Assembly: GCA_003427395.1 (NCBI GenBank)
Contig: BFEA01000930.1
Coordinates: 9,789 to 57,592 of the forward strand
DNA: 47,804 nt
Direction of reading: 5' to 3'
Source of the DNA: Chara braunii
Lineage: Eukaryota; Streptophyta; Charophyceae; Charales; Characeae
Position 1 is the first letter of the stretch; the number at the start of each line of letters is the position of its first letter. A program made the translations under genes and the position numbers. Below the pieces are notes generated by a model. It was not told the origin of the DNA, did not search any database, and saw nothing but the letters and a program-made list of their open reading frames with translations. Shown one piece after another: positions 20,576-47,804 of the stretch.

Positions 20576-21124
20576 TCATCATGCGGACGAATCAGACGGC
20601 TGACTCACCTTGGCCTAGCTACCAACCCCCGAAGTGCTTTAGTCCTTTCAAAAACCTTAATGACGCACGCATAAAACGCCAGCAACAACTTCCTGACGCC
20701 CCTCAACTCCCCCCCTCCCCCCCAAATTCCTGACTACCCTCCCCCCCTCCATCCCCGCAAACTCTCCAGTTGACGCAACCTGAATTTTTCTAAGCATCTC
20801 TCATATACGCTGTTTGGATGTAAGATCGAATGGCAGGCAGGTGTGTCAGCGCTGACGGTTTAGCCTCGTCAGTCCACCCATTGTTCACTGACATTCTTAC
20901 CAGAGAGTGAAAATACTGTGAGTCCGACAGTGTTTGGTGAACCACTGGGCTTGTGCACTTCATTGAAAGCCGGATACCTTTGCCAGGCTAGATAGTGACT
21001 TCCATATTCCATATTCTTTCTGCACTTCATCCCAATGATTGTCGTCGACATCCGAAAGCACACAAGAGAATGTACCTGCCTCATGGAAGTTTGGCTGTGA
21101 ACATAATCAGCGCCTGGAATTCAA

Positions 21125-38911
<17,787 letters not shown>

Positions 38912-38924
<13 letters not shown>

Positions 38925-39170
38925 CTGAGAGTCAATACGATACGAGGACAAGGCAAAAGCACGGCTGTTAACTTGTTAAGTCCATGGGAGAAAGCTATTC
39001 TATCAATTTCTTTGGAGATTGAATAGCCAGAACACCTTCGTAACTTGAAACGCGTAGACCTCAGAGTCAATACAATAGAAAAGGCAAAAGCATGGCTGTT
39101 AAGTCGATGCGAGAATGCTATTCTATGGAGATTGAATAGCCAGAATACCTTCCAAAGCTGAGGGCACAAC
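38912..39170. repeat. 135-bp tandem duplication covering a SEC24 splice acceptor
   Basis: GCGTAGACCT(G/C)AGAGTCAATAC lies at 38917 and 39052, followed in both by GGCAAAAGCA(C/T)GGCTGTTAA and GATTGAATAGCCAGAA. The first copy is the true exon start; the second is a pseudo-exon start upstream in the intron. Confidence 0.85.
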
Positions 39171-39204
39171 ATAAGTTTGATTGTAACGGGAGGGAATTAT
39201 ACTA

Positions 39205-39390
39205 CCAGCTTCAGCCCAATAGAACACCCTCTGTCATTACAGTGTATTTTGATGAACTTTCAGTCTACATACAGGGATGGCTACTGGAATGTATACTAAC
39301 AGCTTCACCCCAATAGAACACCCTGTCATTACAGTGTGTTTTGATGAACTTTCAGTCAACATACAGGGATGGCTACTGGACATTCTACTC
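39205..39390. repeat. Tandem duplication, 94-bp period
   Basis: CAATAGAACACCCT, then GTCATTACAGTGT, then GATGAACTTTCAGTC, then ACATACAGGGATGGCTACTG occurs at 39216 and 39310, nearly identical. Confidence 0.9.
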
Positions 39391-40640
39391 GGGTGAACAT
39401 GCCCGTCTTGCATTCGTTGAAAAGAACATCCAATGTACTCGTGATCTTTCGAAATGCAAGCTAAACCAGAGTACAAACCTTTTACAGTTCCAACTCCGGC
39501 AGTCCTCTTGAGACAGCCGCAACCCCATACACGATGGCCAGCATTGCACAATTTCTTTTTCTTTTTGGTTATTTTTAAACCAACCACTTCCCCCTCTGTT
39601 CTGGGGGAGCAATAGAACGGTTGCTTATACCACAACTTCATACATGATGGCCAACTTTATACACTTTCAAATAGCGCTCTACCACAACTTCGAGAATTAA
39701 GAGTGAATATTTTCCTATCTACAGAGTATTTCTTAGACTTTGACAAGCTGCTTTCAGGCATGTACACGGATGACTCTTGCCAGCCTCCAGGCACAAAGTA
39801 CACTAATTCGGACATCTCCGCCGAATTGCTGGACAATATCAGCAAGCCCGACATTTCACTAAACCTCTGCTGCCTAACTCACTATCCAATCGCTTACACA
39901 GTACCGACTTCCCCCGAACATAACGCACCCTGATAATGAATGTATACATAATGAATGTATACCAGCTATATTTCCGGTCAGGTAAGGAATGTATACCAGC
40001 TATATTTCCGGTCAGGTACAGCCAAAAAGAAGATACGTTCTGTTTGGGGGAAGGCGGTAGGATGCCCGGGACTGTCGATAACAACCACTAGTACCAGTTT
40101 CAATTGGTCCACGGCCTGCTGAAACACTACGATCCCCAAGAATGTGAGTGTGACCGCACAAAAAGAACCATGGGAGAGCGACCCAAGTGAAATTGCAGGA
40201 AGTGAAGCACTGCTTGTTCCGTGTAGGGACCCACCCGGGACAGCACAATTCCTTTAACCGAAGGACGGCACAAAATAGACAAGTCGAACACCACATGCAA
40301 ACTCTACAGACATCCTCATATGCAATCAGACTACTGTCTTTACAAGAATAGAGTGCCTGGCCATATAGACTGAAAGTAGTGCCTACATCTTTAAACAGTG
40401 ATCCATGTTTGGGATTTCATGTCAGGACATATGTAACTCGAAAGCGGATGGGATTCCAGCTAACAAGCTGTTAGTGCCAATTTCGCTTGCAGGATTAGTT
40501 TCTAAGGACCGTCAGAAAGTCCAATGGTCCAGCATGAAGACTATTCCCAGTACCATTCATTGGTTCACCAGGGGTTTTCACACAGCCCCTATCGGTCATT
40601 ACCTCTGTGCCTCGAGCCAAGGCCGGACCGGAATGAGCTA
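39391..40640. other. No gene recognised
   Basis: ATGTATACCAGCTATATTTC is duplicated near 39954 and 39988. AACCACTAGTACC near 40083 recalls the ends of the TTAA-flanked family. Upstream SEC24 exons were sought here and not found. Confidence 0.4.
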
Positions 40641-40808
40641 CCCCTGATGGAAACTTGGAGACTTGCACTGCCTCTTTTTGAACCAGAGACCTGTATTGAA
40701 ATGCGCACTAGCCGCAACAAGCGTCAGCCCCCGATGAAAACTGGAAGACGTGCACTGTCCCTTTCGAACTCGGAGACCTGCACCAGTATGCGCACTAGCT
40801 GCAAAAAA
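40641..40808 (-). repeat. tRNA-related tandem pair, 87-bp period
   Basis: On the minus strand each copy has GC(G/A)GCTAGTGCGCAT (box A-like), then CAGGTCTC(T/C)G, then GGTTCAAA or GAGTTCGAA (box B-like), then a shared AGTGCA(A/C)GTCT tail. The order and spacing suit a tRNA-derived short element duplicated in tandem. Confidence 0.5.
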
Positions 40809-41454
40809 GGTATAACCTACTCGCTGCAAGGAGGGGGGCCCGGGGTCTGGGTAGCAAGCAAAATTGTCATTGCACAGAATTTGACAATTTTTCGACAAAT
40901 CAGAGCTGTTGTGCCGCTCTTGCAGGGAAAAGTCATCGGGAACTGAAAAAAGAAATTCCCATTGGCAATCAAAAAATTTGATTCATTCTTTTCAAAATTG
41001 TTTGAATGAGAAATCCAACAGATTCGGTAAAATAGCTTCAGTTGCAGTTCAGCAATTTGCATTCAGTACTTTCAAAGGACCCCCCATCCCGACGAGTTCA
41101 GCAATTAGCACTCACATAACAGCGCAGCATCCTCGACGCGTCCTCGCTGCTTTCTCAAATACAACCCACACAACAGTGGTAGAGATTGTTTGAGAAAATA
41201 GCTTCGGTCTCAGTAGTGGTTGGAAAGAGAGAGAGAACATCCCGAGTTCAGCAGTTCGCACTCACATAACAGTGCAGCGTCCTTTATGCTTTCCCGCCTG
41301 TAGCCCACATATGCTTTCCCACCTGTAACCCACACAGTAGGGGTTAAGATTTTTCATTTCTTGGGCATACCAGATGTTCATAGCAACTGTGGAGCCGCAA
41401 ACCTATTGCACAATCGAGAGTTTGCAATTACTCCTACCCCTGCTGGCGCATTCT

Positions 41455-42180
41455 GATTTGACGACAAATGTATCTATGAAGCTGAGGGGAAGACGGACAG
41501 GCAGCTATCGGATGGCTCATTTGCTATGAGACTTAGCTGCCACTAGGAAAGGAGCGAACAACCACTCCAGTTTGGAGACAAATGTAACCAAAAGCTGACA
41601 TATAGAGCGGCGGGAAGCTATTTGAATGCCTAGTTTGCTACGAGACTATGCTATCACTGCACCTTGCCATTGTTCAATACTAGAATCCCAAAAGCATCAC
41701 GAGTCCCAAGGACCGCCAACAATTCACGTGCAAAACTCGGTGCGTTTAAGAACTATAATTTTGAGACGAATGTAACTCCACAGCTGATGGACAGGCAGAC
41801 AGGGAGCTATTGGATGCCTCGTTTGCTCTAGGAACTCACGGTTAATGGGATGCCACTATAATTTTGAGACGAATGTAACTCCACAGCTGATGGACAGGCA
41901 GACAGGGAGCTATTGGATGCCTCGTTTGCTCTAGGAACTCACGGTTAATGGGATGCCTTGTCATAAGCGGGATCCCAAAGGCATATCTAGTCCCAGAGAT
42001 GCAAACTACTTTCGGCTCAATGCAGTATCATCAACCGAATATATCCTCAACCTGTTCAACGATAACTTCACATCCTTTTGAGACGAATGTAACTCCACAG
42101 CCGATGGACTGCCAGACAGGTAGCTATCGGATGCCCCATTTGCTCTAGAAACTTGCGATTACCGGGACGCCTTCTCATAA
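41455..42180. repeat. Tandem and dispersed repeat, 103-bp unit
   Basis: Two identical units start at 41752 and 41855 (period 103). Diverged units lie near 41460, 41570 and 42077. Shared segments are GA(C/G)GAATGTAACTCCACAGC, GGGAGCTATTGGATGCC and TTTGCTCTAGGAACTC. Confidence 0.85.
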
Positions 42181-42774
42181 GCGAGCGGAATCCCTCCCGG
42201 GGGTGGCAAACTATTTTCAGCCCAATGCAGTAATGCCAACCAAACATCCTCAACCTGTTCAACGATAACTTCACATCCTTTCTCCCTTTTTTTTCATAGC
42301 AAATCCATCATCCATTGATTGATGATGCATCTTTCAGCCTTCGACTGATTGCTTGCATCGGGTTTCAGGTTTTCTATTTCACTCCCTTCCTTTCTTAGGG
42401 TTCTTTTCACCTTTCCCTCACGCTACTTGTACACTATCAGTCACTGAGAAATACTTCGGCTAAGAGGGTGGTCCCCCACAGAATTCACTCGCATTCTAAA
42501 TTGGTGTTTAGACAGTTTAGCATCCTTCCTAAGCAGCCATGCTTACCAACCCCAGTCGAAGGGCAGATTCGGACACCAACCGAATTGGGCCAACAATCTG
42601 CATGCGCCCAGGTTACTCTCGGCGATTCTATTCTCTCCTGTGTTCTGTTAACTTTCTGCGCGGTTGTGCTGGTTCTATCCACCTCTGCACACTATTGACG
42701 TGCAATCTCCGCACCTTCACTCTTTCCAAACAGCAGCAGGAAGTGTCTCATTGAACTGAACCATCTTACAAGAT
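42181..42774. other. No gene recognised
   Basis: TCAACCTGTTCAACGATAAC near 42250 repeats sequence near 42049. The remainder shows no motif. Confidence 0.4.
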
Positions 42775-43590
42775 TAGACACACCATCAGCCCACAAAAAG
42801 GCCTGCAGGTTTACATCCAAAGACCTTGCTATTCAGACCAACTAACCAAACCCATCACTGCTTCCTACCACCCATGTTGTTCACTCTTCAGCTGTGGAGA
42901 CGGTCGTAGCTTGAGAACCAATTCAGGTATGGCTGCCAAGGGATTGACCGCACCTTTACTGTGGGGATTCTCAGCACATGGCAGCCCAAGTGAAGTTGGC
43001 AACCCAAATGAAGAAAAGTAATCCCCACATGCATATTGAAAAAAATGACGTTCGGACCATACAAACGATGAAACCAGGCACACTCCACCTCCAACCACCC
43101 CGGAGGTGTCATGCAGACGATACACCATGGACACCTTTACCAGCACGTACACCTCCCACACAAACTTTAGAAGTCAAAATTAGTCATTCTGAAAAGTTCA
43201 GGAACTCTGTGTCCTGAGCGGCGCCATTGCCCACCACAAGGCACGGGCAATTTTGTTTTCTGCCCACCCACTGGCACACCCTGGGGCAGGTCCCCTTACT
43301 TTTCGGAACGGCTCATTTTGGCCTCAAAAGTGTGCTGGGCAATGTACTTGTGATTTAACCCAAGTTAGTGCCGAGGATATACAAACTGCTTCAGTAAGCA
43401 CACTCTCGCTCCTTGGTTTACACTCATTTTTCTAGCTTTGACAAACTATAAGATGCTGAACATCTTCTGCTACGGAAGGGCCATGCGCTCAGAGTGAAAC
43501 TGCTTAAACCAACGCATCGGCAGTGCTTCTGCAAGCTAGCCTGTCGCAATAGATGCTTCATCATTGCACAAGTACAGCCCACCAGGAACC
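42775..43590. repeat. Long segmental repeat, left copy
   Basis: It matches 47118-47760 in order: CATCAGCCCACA, TGTGGAG(A/G)C(G/A)GTCGTAGCTTG, GCCAAGGGATTGAC, CAACCCAAATGAAGAA, and later CGCTCAGAGTGAAACTGCTT and AACCTGTCGCAA-type segments. Confidence 0.8.
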
Positions 43591-43999
43591 CCTCTCTCCC
43601 GATATTTTCCTATACGCTTTCTATTCTATATACTGTTGTTGAAACATCCAGCAGGTCTCGCGTGACGCCCCACAAGACCTCGCCACCATTCTTGGGAAAA
43701 GCCATTGGGACAGGGGTGTTGGGCCCAAGGGAAACCACATGTGTGGGCATGGCACGGCCTCACGTGTTCAAATACAAGAACATAGCGCACTGGCTCAGTA
43801 CTAAAGCATGCAGCGGATCTTGCGTGACACCTTCACGGGACCTTGCTGCCAATCTCCGCAAAACGCTTGGGACACAGGTGTGTAACACGAATCAACGCTT
43901 GGGACACTGGTCTAGATCAGCAGGAAGACAGCTAAGCCATAGATACCAGTAAAGGACCCCGAAGTGCTCCCATGCCAAGCACATTCCAGGTAAACCACA
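43591..43999. repeat. Local duplication
   Basis: GCA(G/C)(G/C)TCTCGCGTGAC-type sequence followed by GACCT(C/T)GC, AAA(A/C)GC and TTGGGACA occurs near 43651 and again near 43810, with moderate divergence. Confidence 0.6.
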
Positions 44000-44880
44000 A
44001 AAGAGGCAGGTGCTCAGTGAATACAAACTGCTTAATTGAGGTCACTGACTTTCCCTGTTATGAGATCATTCTCATCCTCGCACCAATAACAAAACGGCAC
44101 GGCTTCTATTACAAGTCCCATCTAGATTACATCCATCTAGCGATCTAAATTAGGTACTCAGTAAATACAAAGTGTCGGTCCCAGGTTAGCGGTCCCTCAT
44201 TGGGTATGGAATATGGTCTAGATCAGCAGGAAGACAGCTAAACCACAGATACCAGTTTAGCAGCCCCAAGTACTCCCATTCCAGGCAAACCACAAAGGAC
44301 GCAGGTGCTCAGTGAATACAAACTGCTTATTGAGGTCATTGACTTTCCCTTCTACGACTACATTTTCATCCTCGCACCATTAACAAAACAGCACACAGCT
44401 TCTATTACAAGTCCTATTAAGAGCCCCAAGTACTCCCATTCCAGACAAACCACAGGACACAGGTGCTCAGTGAATACAAACTGCTTATTGAGGTCATTCA
44501 CTTTCCCTTCTATGACTACATTCTCATTCTCCCACCATTAACAAAACAGCACACAGCTTCTATTACAAGTCCTATCTAGAGTACACCCCAGGCACATTGT
44601 CTGCGGCAGCGATCTAAACTAGGTACTGTGTTAATACAAAGTGTGAGGGCCCGGTGCGGTGCTCAGTAAATACAAAGTGTGAGAGCCAGGTGCTCAATAA
44701 AAATAAGTGTGAGAGCAGTCCTCAGTAAATACAAAGTGTGAGAGCCAGGTGCTCGGTAAATACGAAGTGCGAGAGGCAGGTGCTCAGTGAATGCAAACTG
44801 CTCAATTAAGGTCATTCACTCTCCCTGTTATGACTGCATTCCCATCACCGCACCATTAAGAATACAGCAAGGTCTTAAAA
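44000..44880. repeat. Complex tandem repeats
   Basis: CAGGTGCTCAGTGAAT(A/G)CAA, then ACTGCT(T/C)A, then TTGAGGTCATT, then CACCATTAA occurs near 44008, 44303, 44460 and 44778. Inside it are short units of GAGAGCCAGGTGCTCAGTAA between 44640 and 44790. Confidence 0.85.
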
Positions 44881-44964
44881 AAATAAAAATAAAAGAAGGG
44901 CAGCAGTCTTGAGATGTTATCTTCAAACTGACCAGTACCAGGTAAATTCCGAGTTGTATACGAA

Positions 44965-45035
44965 CTCCGGAATTCGAACCGAGGTCTGTATTTCAACAGT
45001 TCATGGGTGTACAAACTGAGCTAGGCTCGATGGTA
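44965..45035 (-). repeat. tRNA-related repeat, copy C
   Basis: Minus strand: GCCTAGCTCAGTTTGTACAC (box A), then TGAACTGTTGAAATACAGAC, then CTCGGTTCGAATTCC (box B). This is the best-preserved copy. It looks like a tRNA head (a GAA triplet lies in the loop), with an imperfect anticodon stem and no obvious acceptor. Confidence 0.55.
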
Positions 45036-45639
45036 CCGCAAGGTCGTTCACCCTCCCGCTTTGGTTACGTTCTCGTCCTTCTGCCTTTACCAAGCCGGAA
45101 ATATGCTCAACATATTGGTGAGACGTGACCACACATCCCACCCGACATCAACAGGGTCAAACGCTACTGCTTAACAACACAGCTTGGAAGATTGTTATCC
45201 GACCAAGCCTTGAAATCCCAGGGAACATTGCCACACACCCACGATCTCGTTCTTGTCATTGACCTACAGATTAAGTGGTACACAAAAACTCCGAGCTGAT
45301 GGACAGGTAGCCATGACGCCATTGTCTGTTTCCTTCGCTAAGGGGCAAAGCGCCATGGACTGTCAGCCCAGTAAGAGAAAGATGCCACAAAAGACAACTA
45401 CCATGGGCCACCACTACCTGCAGCCGCTTCCTTCTACACTCGGACCGCGGTCCTTCTGAAGCTCACCAACAGCTGGGACCCTGAGGCCAATAGACACACA
45501 CGTCTGCCTGGACTACGCCAACTATATCTCCGACCATCTCAAACTTGACCAGGGGATTAACTCGTCAGCCCCGTGCTATTGATGGTTTTGCAACATTATA
45601 AGAGATCACTCGGAGCTCGTTCGCATTTTCGTCACCTTG
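45036..45639. other. No gene recognised
   Basis: Mixed composition, with no recognised exon, RNA or element. Confidence 0.4.
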
Positions 45640-47000
45640 ATGTTGAAACAGTTGTAACTCGACAGCTCATGAGATCCAGTTGTCAAGCTATTGGCTGCTT
45701 CTACTCATCTAGGGACTAGCTGTCATGGGATGTTTACAAAACAGAAACAACCAAACAGAACAAGACAAGTCCCTGTATGCTCCTGCCTGAGTGGCGGCCT
45801 AAATCCCACAACTTGCACCAACTAACAGCGAGGCAATAATTTAAAGGCTGCAGAGTACCGATGACTACAACGCCCAAAATAGACTTGACGAGTTCAGACG
45901 AATAGAACCGTGACGAATTCATTTGTTCCCAAAATAGACTCGAGCTGCGGCAGCTCATGGTCAGCAGCTGTCAAGCTATTGACGGCTGTTTTTTGTCTGG
46001 GAACTGCTGTCTTACCCCGAATACAGTACCCCTGATTTTGAATGCAAACAAGATATATTTGCCATCCCGTAAGGTGGTGAATGATGACGGTCTGTTACAA
46101 TCGGGAAGGACGTAGCTGTAACAGCTGGAGACACACAACTGCTCCGAACTGGTAGGTCACCATGATCACACAAAACAGAAGATACCTATCAGCAAGGCAT
46201 TAAATTAACTTGCACTGAGTTTGGAAGAAAGATACATCATTAGCCAAGTCAGCACAATACTCACGCTCATGCAGCCAAACAAAAAACCTGGTTGAGTTCA
46301 TTCACACCCATTCAGCTGCTTAGTGTTGAAACAGTTGTAACTCGACAGCTCATCGTTAGCAGATGTCAAGCTATTGGCTGCTTCTGATTGTCTAGGAACT
46401 AGCTGTCGTGGAATGTCCAAGATACAGTACCACCCCAGAAAGCTCAAGTCCAGTCCCCAACAGCTCCCAACTGAATAGACGGCAAAGTCGCACAAATTCA
46501 GAGACGCCCTCCCAGCAAGGCAGTAATTAAGAGGGTGCAGAGTTTTGGTGCTTATGAGACCAAACAAGAACTGTGACGAGTTCGTTTGACTTCATTCCAA
46601 CCCCTTCAGCAGCTTCATATCGAAACAGTTTAGACTCGACAGCTCATGGTTAGCAGCTGTCAAGCTGTTGGCTGCTGGTTCTCGTCATTTAGGGACTATC
46701 CATCACGGAGCATCCACAAAACGGTACCATCCCAAAATACATTAATTTAGAAGCTGCAGAGCATTGGTGCTTATGAGACCTAACAAAAATCTGCAATAAG
46801 TTCATTCGAACCCATTCGGCTGCATAATATTGAAACAGTTGTAACTCGACAGCTCATGGTTAGCAGTTGTCAAGCTATTGGCTGCTTCTGATTGTCTAGG
46901 GACTAGCTGTCACGGAATATCCACAAAATAGGAGCATCCCAGAAAGCTGAACTCCAGTCCCGAACTTGCCCCCAATCAAATAGAGGGCTAAATGTTACAA
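45640..47000. repeat. Diverged repeats related to the 103-bp unit
   Basis: TTGAAACAGTTGTAACTCGA, CAGCTCATG, TGTCAAGCTATTGGCTGCTT and GGGACTAGCTGTCA(C/T)GG recur near 45640, 45945, 46324, 46620 and 46830. They share the order of the 41.5-42.2 kb units, so one family fills much of the right end. Confidence 0.8.
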
Positions 47001-47117
47001 CCTAGAAGGCCATCTTTCAGCGAGGCAATATATTAAAGGCGACAATACCGAAGGTCCTGAGGACTAGACTGAAACATCACACAACAGCCGCAGCAAAGGA
47101 AGTCTCCTTGTACTGAG

Positions 47118-47760
47118 ACATCATACAACATTACACACAGCATCAGCCCACAGAATGTCCTGCAGGTCTACCTCCGAAGATCTTGATTTCGAAACCACTT
47201 TCAAGACGCTTCACTAAACCCATCACTACTTCCTAACCATCCATCCAATTCAATATAAAACTGTGGAGGCAGTCGTAGCTTGAAAACCAATTCGTGCATG
47301 GATGCCAAGGGATTGACTGTTCCTTTACTGTAGGGATTCACGGCACTTGACAACCCAAATGAAGAAGGCTGCCACAAAGAAAAGCAATCCCCACCAGTAG
47401 AGTGATGTCGATACTTGACCCCCCCCCCCCCCCCCCCCCCGCCACCCCCAACATTGAGGCCAGCCAGACTAGTACCTCCGTCCAGAGTACATCCTAAGTG
47501 CATTAATTGACTTTGTTTGATGCAACGAGCTAAGTAGGTGCTCAGTAAATAAAAACAGCTTCAGCAAGTAATATTATCCCCGCACTTCGAATACATTCTC
47601 ATCCTTCTGCCCTTTAGCAAACCAAAAGATGCTGATAATTTTCCACCGCAGAATGCCCTGTGCGCTCAGAGTGAAACTGCTTAACACAACTCATTGGCAT
47701 CGCACACGCTGTGTGCTAACCTGTCGCAAGAGATGGTTCATCATCGCACAAGGACAGACC
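47118..47760. repeat. Long segmental repeat, right copy
   Basis: The counterpart of 42775-43590 at a distance of about 4.2-4.35 kb. It contains a 22-base poly-C run at 47419-47440 that the left copy lacks. Confidence 0.8.
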
Positions 47761-47804
47761 CAGTAGGCAGCCCTCTTTTCTAATGTTCTCATCCTTCTGC
47801 CCTT

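Noticed and set aside
39470-39560. Minus-strand MGLRLSQE as the SEC24 exon preceding LRISSYHG
   Set aside because: No GT donor stands at the required place and the similarity is too short.
39703-39933. Plus-strand frame VNIFLSTEYFLDFDKL resembling a SEC24 trunk segment
   Set aside because: It is on the opposite strand to SEC24, the match covers only a few residues, and no phase-consistent splice sites were found.
44640-44790. Spaced short repeats suggesting a CRISPR array
   Set aside because: The units are directly adjacent, diverged and without unique spacers, and the DNA is eukaryotic nuclear. It is a minisatellite.
45380-45560. Minus-strand DIVGVVQADVCVYWPQG as a SEC24 trunk exon
   Set aside because: It only loosely recalls the TGGQVYYYP region, has no clear acceptor, and the phase is not testable.

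Overview
This is nuclear DNA from a green plant or streptophyte alga. The evidence is a spliced SEC24 gene whose remembered closest match is plant SEC24A, embedded plastid fragments (psbM, psbA, 23S rRNA), a mitochondrial-type rps19 fragment, hAT and copia remnants, and very dense simple and tandem repeats. A charophyte such as Chara is a guess from the repeat style and the hAT family. It cannot be proved from the sequence alone.

Layout. Bases 1-14,000 are AT-rich and almost gene-free. They hold degenerate tandem repeats, palindromes, a 211-bp foldback element, and a 423-bp tandem array at 5,020-5,930. Each full unit of that array carries a complete type III hammerhead ribozyme on the minus strand. 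An organelle-derived island follows (6,361-6,922: plastid 23S fragment, a short nad1-like stretch, an intact psbM frame), then copia protease debris and a mitochondrial rps19 fragment with an in-frame stop. Bases 14,000-21,000 hold a LAGLIDADG endonuclease fragment joined to a tRNA that lacks its anticodon arm, a short TTAA-flanked element, and microsatellites.

The one host gene recognised is SEC24, the COPII cargo-binding coat subunit, on the minus strand. Six exons (38,768-38,924; 36,345-36,472; 33,860-34,182; 31,640-31,834; 30,816-30,869; 21,125-21,349) join with consistent phases and GT-AG borders. Together they give the C-terminal third of the protein and its stop codon. The 5' exons were not found and probably lie beyond the right edge. 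The last intron is about 9.5 kb. It contains a decayed, GC-rich hAT transposon in the same orientation, a plastid psbA fragment, microsatellites, a hairpin cluster and another copy of a short repeat that also lies in the ribozyme array. Other SEC24 introns hold two U6-snRNA-like sequences, tRNA-related repeats, a 126-bp minisatellite that touches a splice acceptor, a TTAA-flanked element and a foldback.

The right end (39-47.8 kb) is a field of diverged tandem repeats with an apparent higher-order period of about 4.3 kb. Most open frames in the window are by-products of repeats.

The best candidate for an undescribed system is the ribozyme array. Two 423-bp units plus a partial third each could release a 423-nt RNA by self-cleavage, resembling plant and animal retrozymes. 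No primer-binding site, protein gene or second open reading frame is visible in it.
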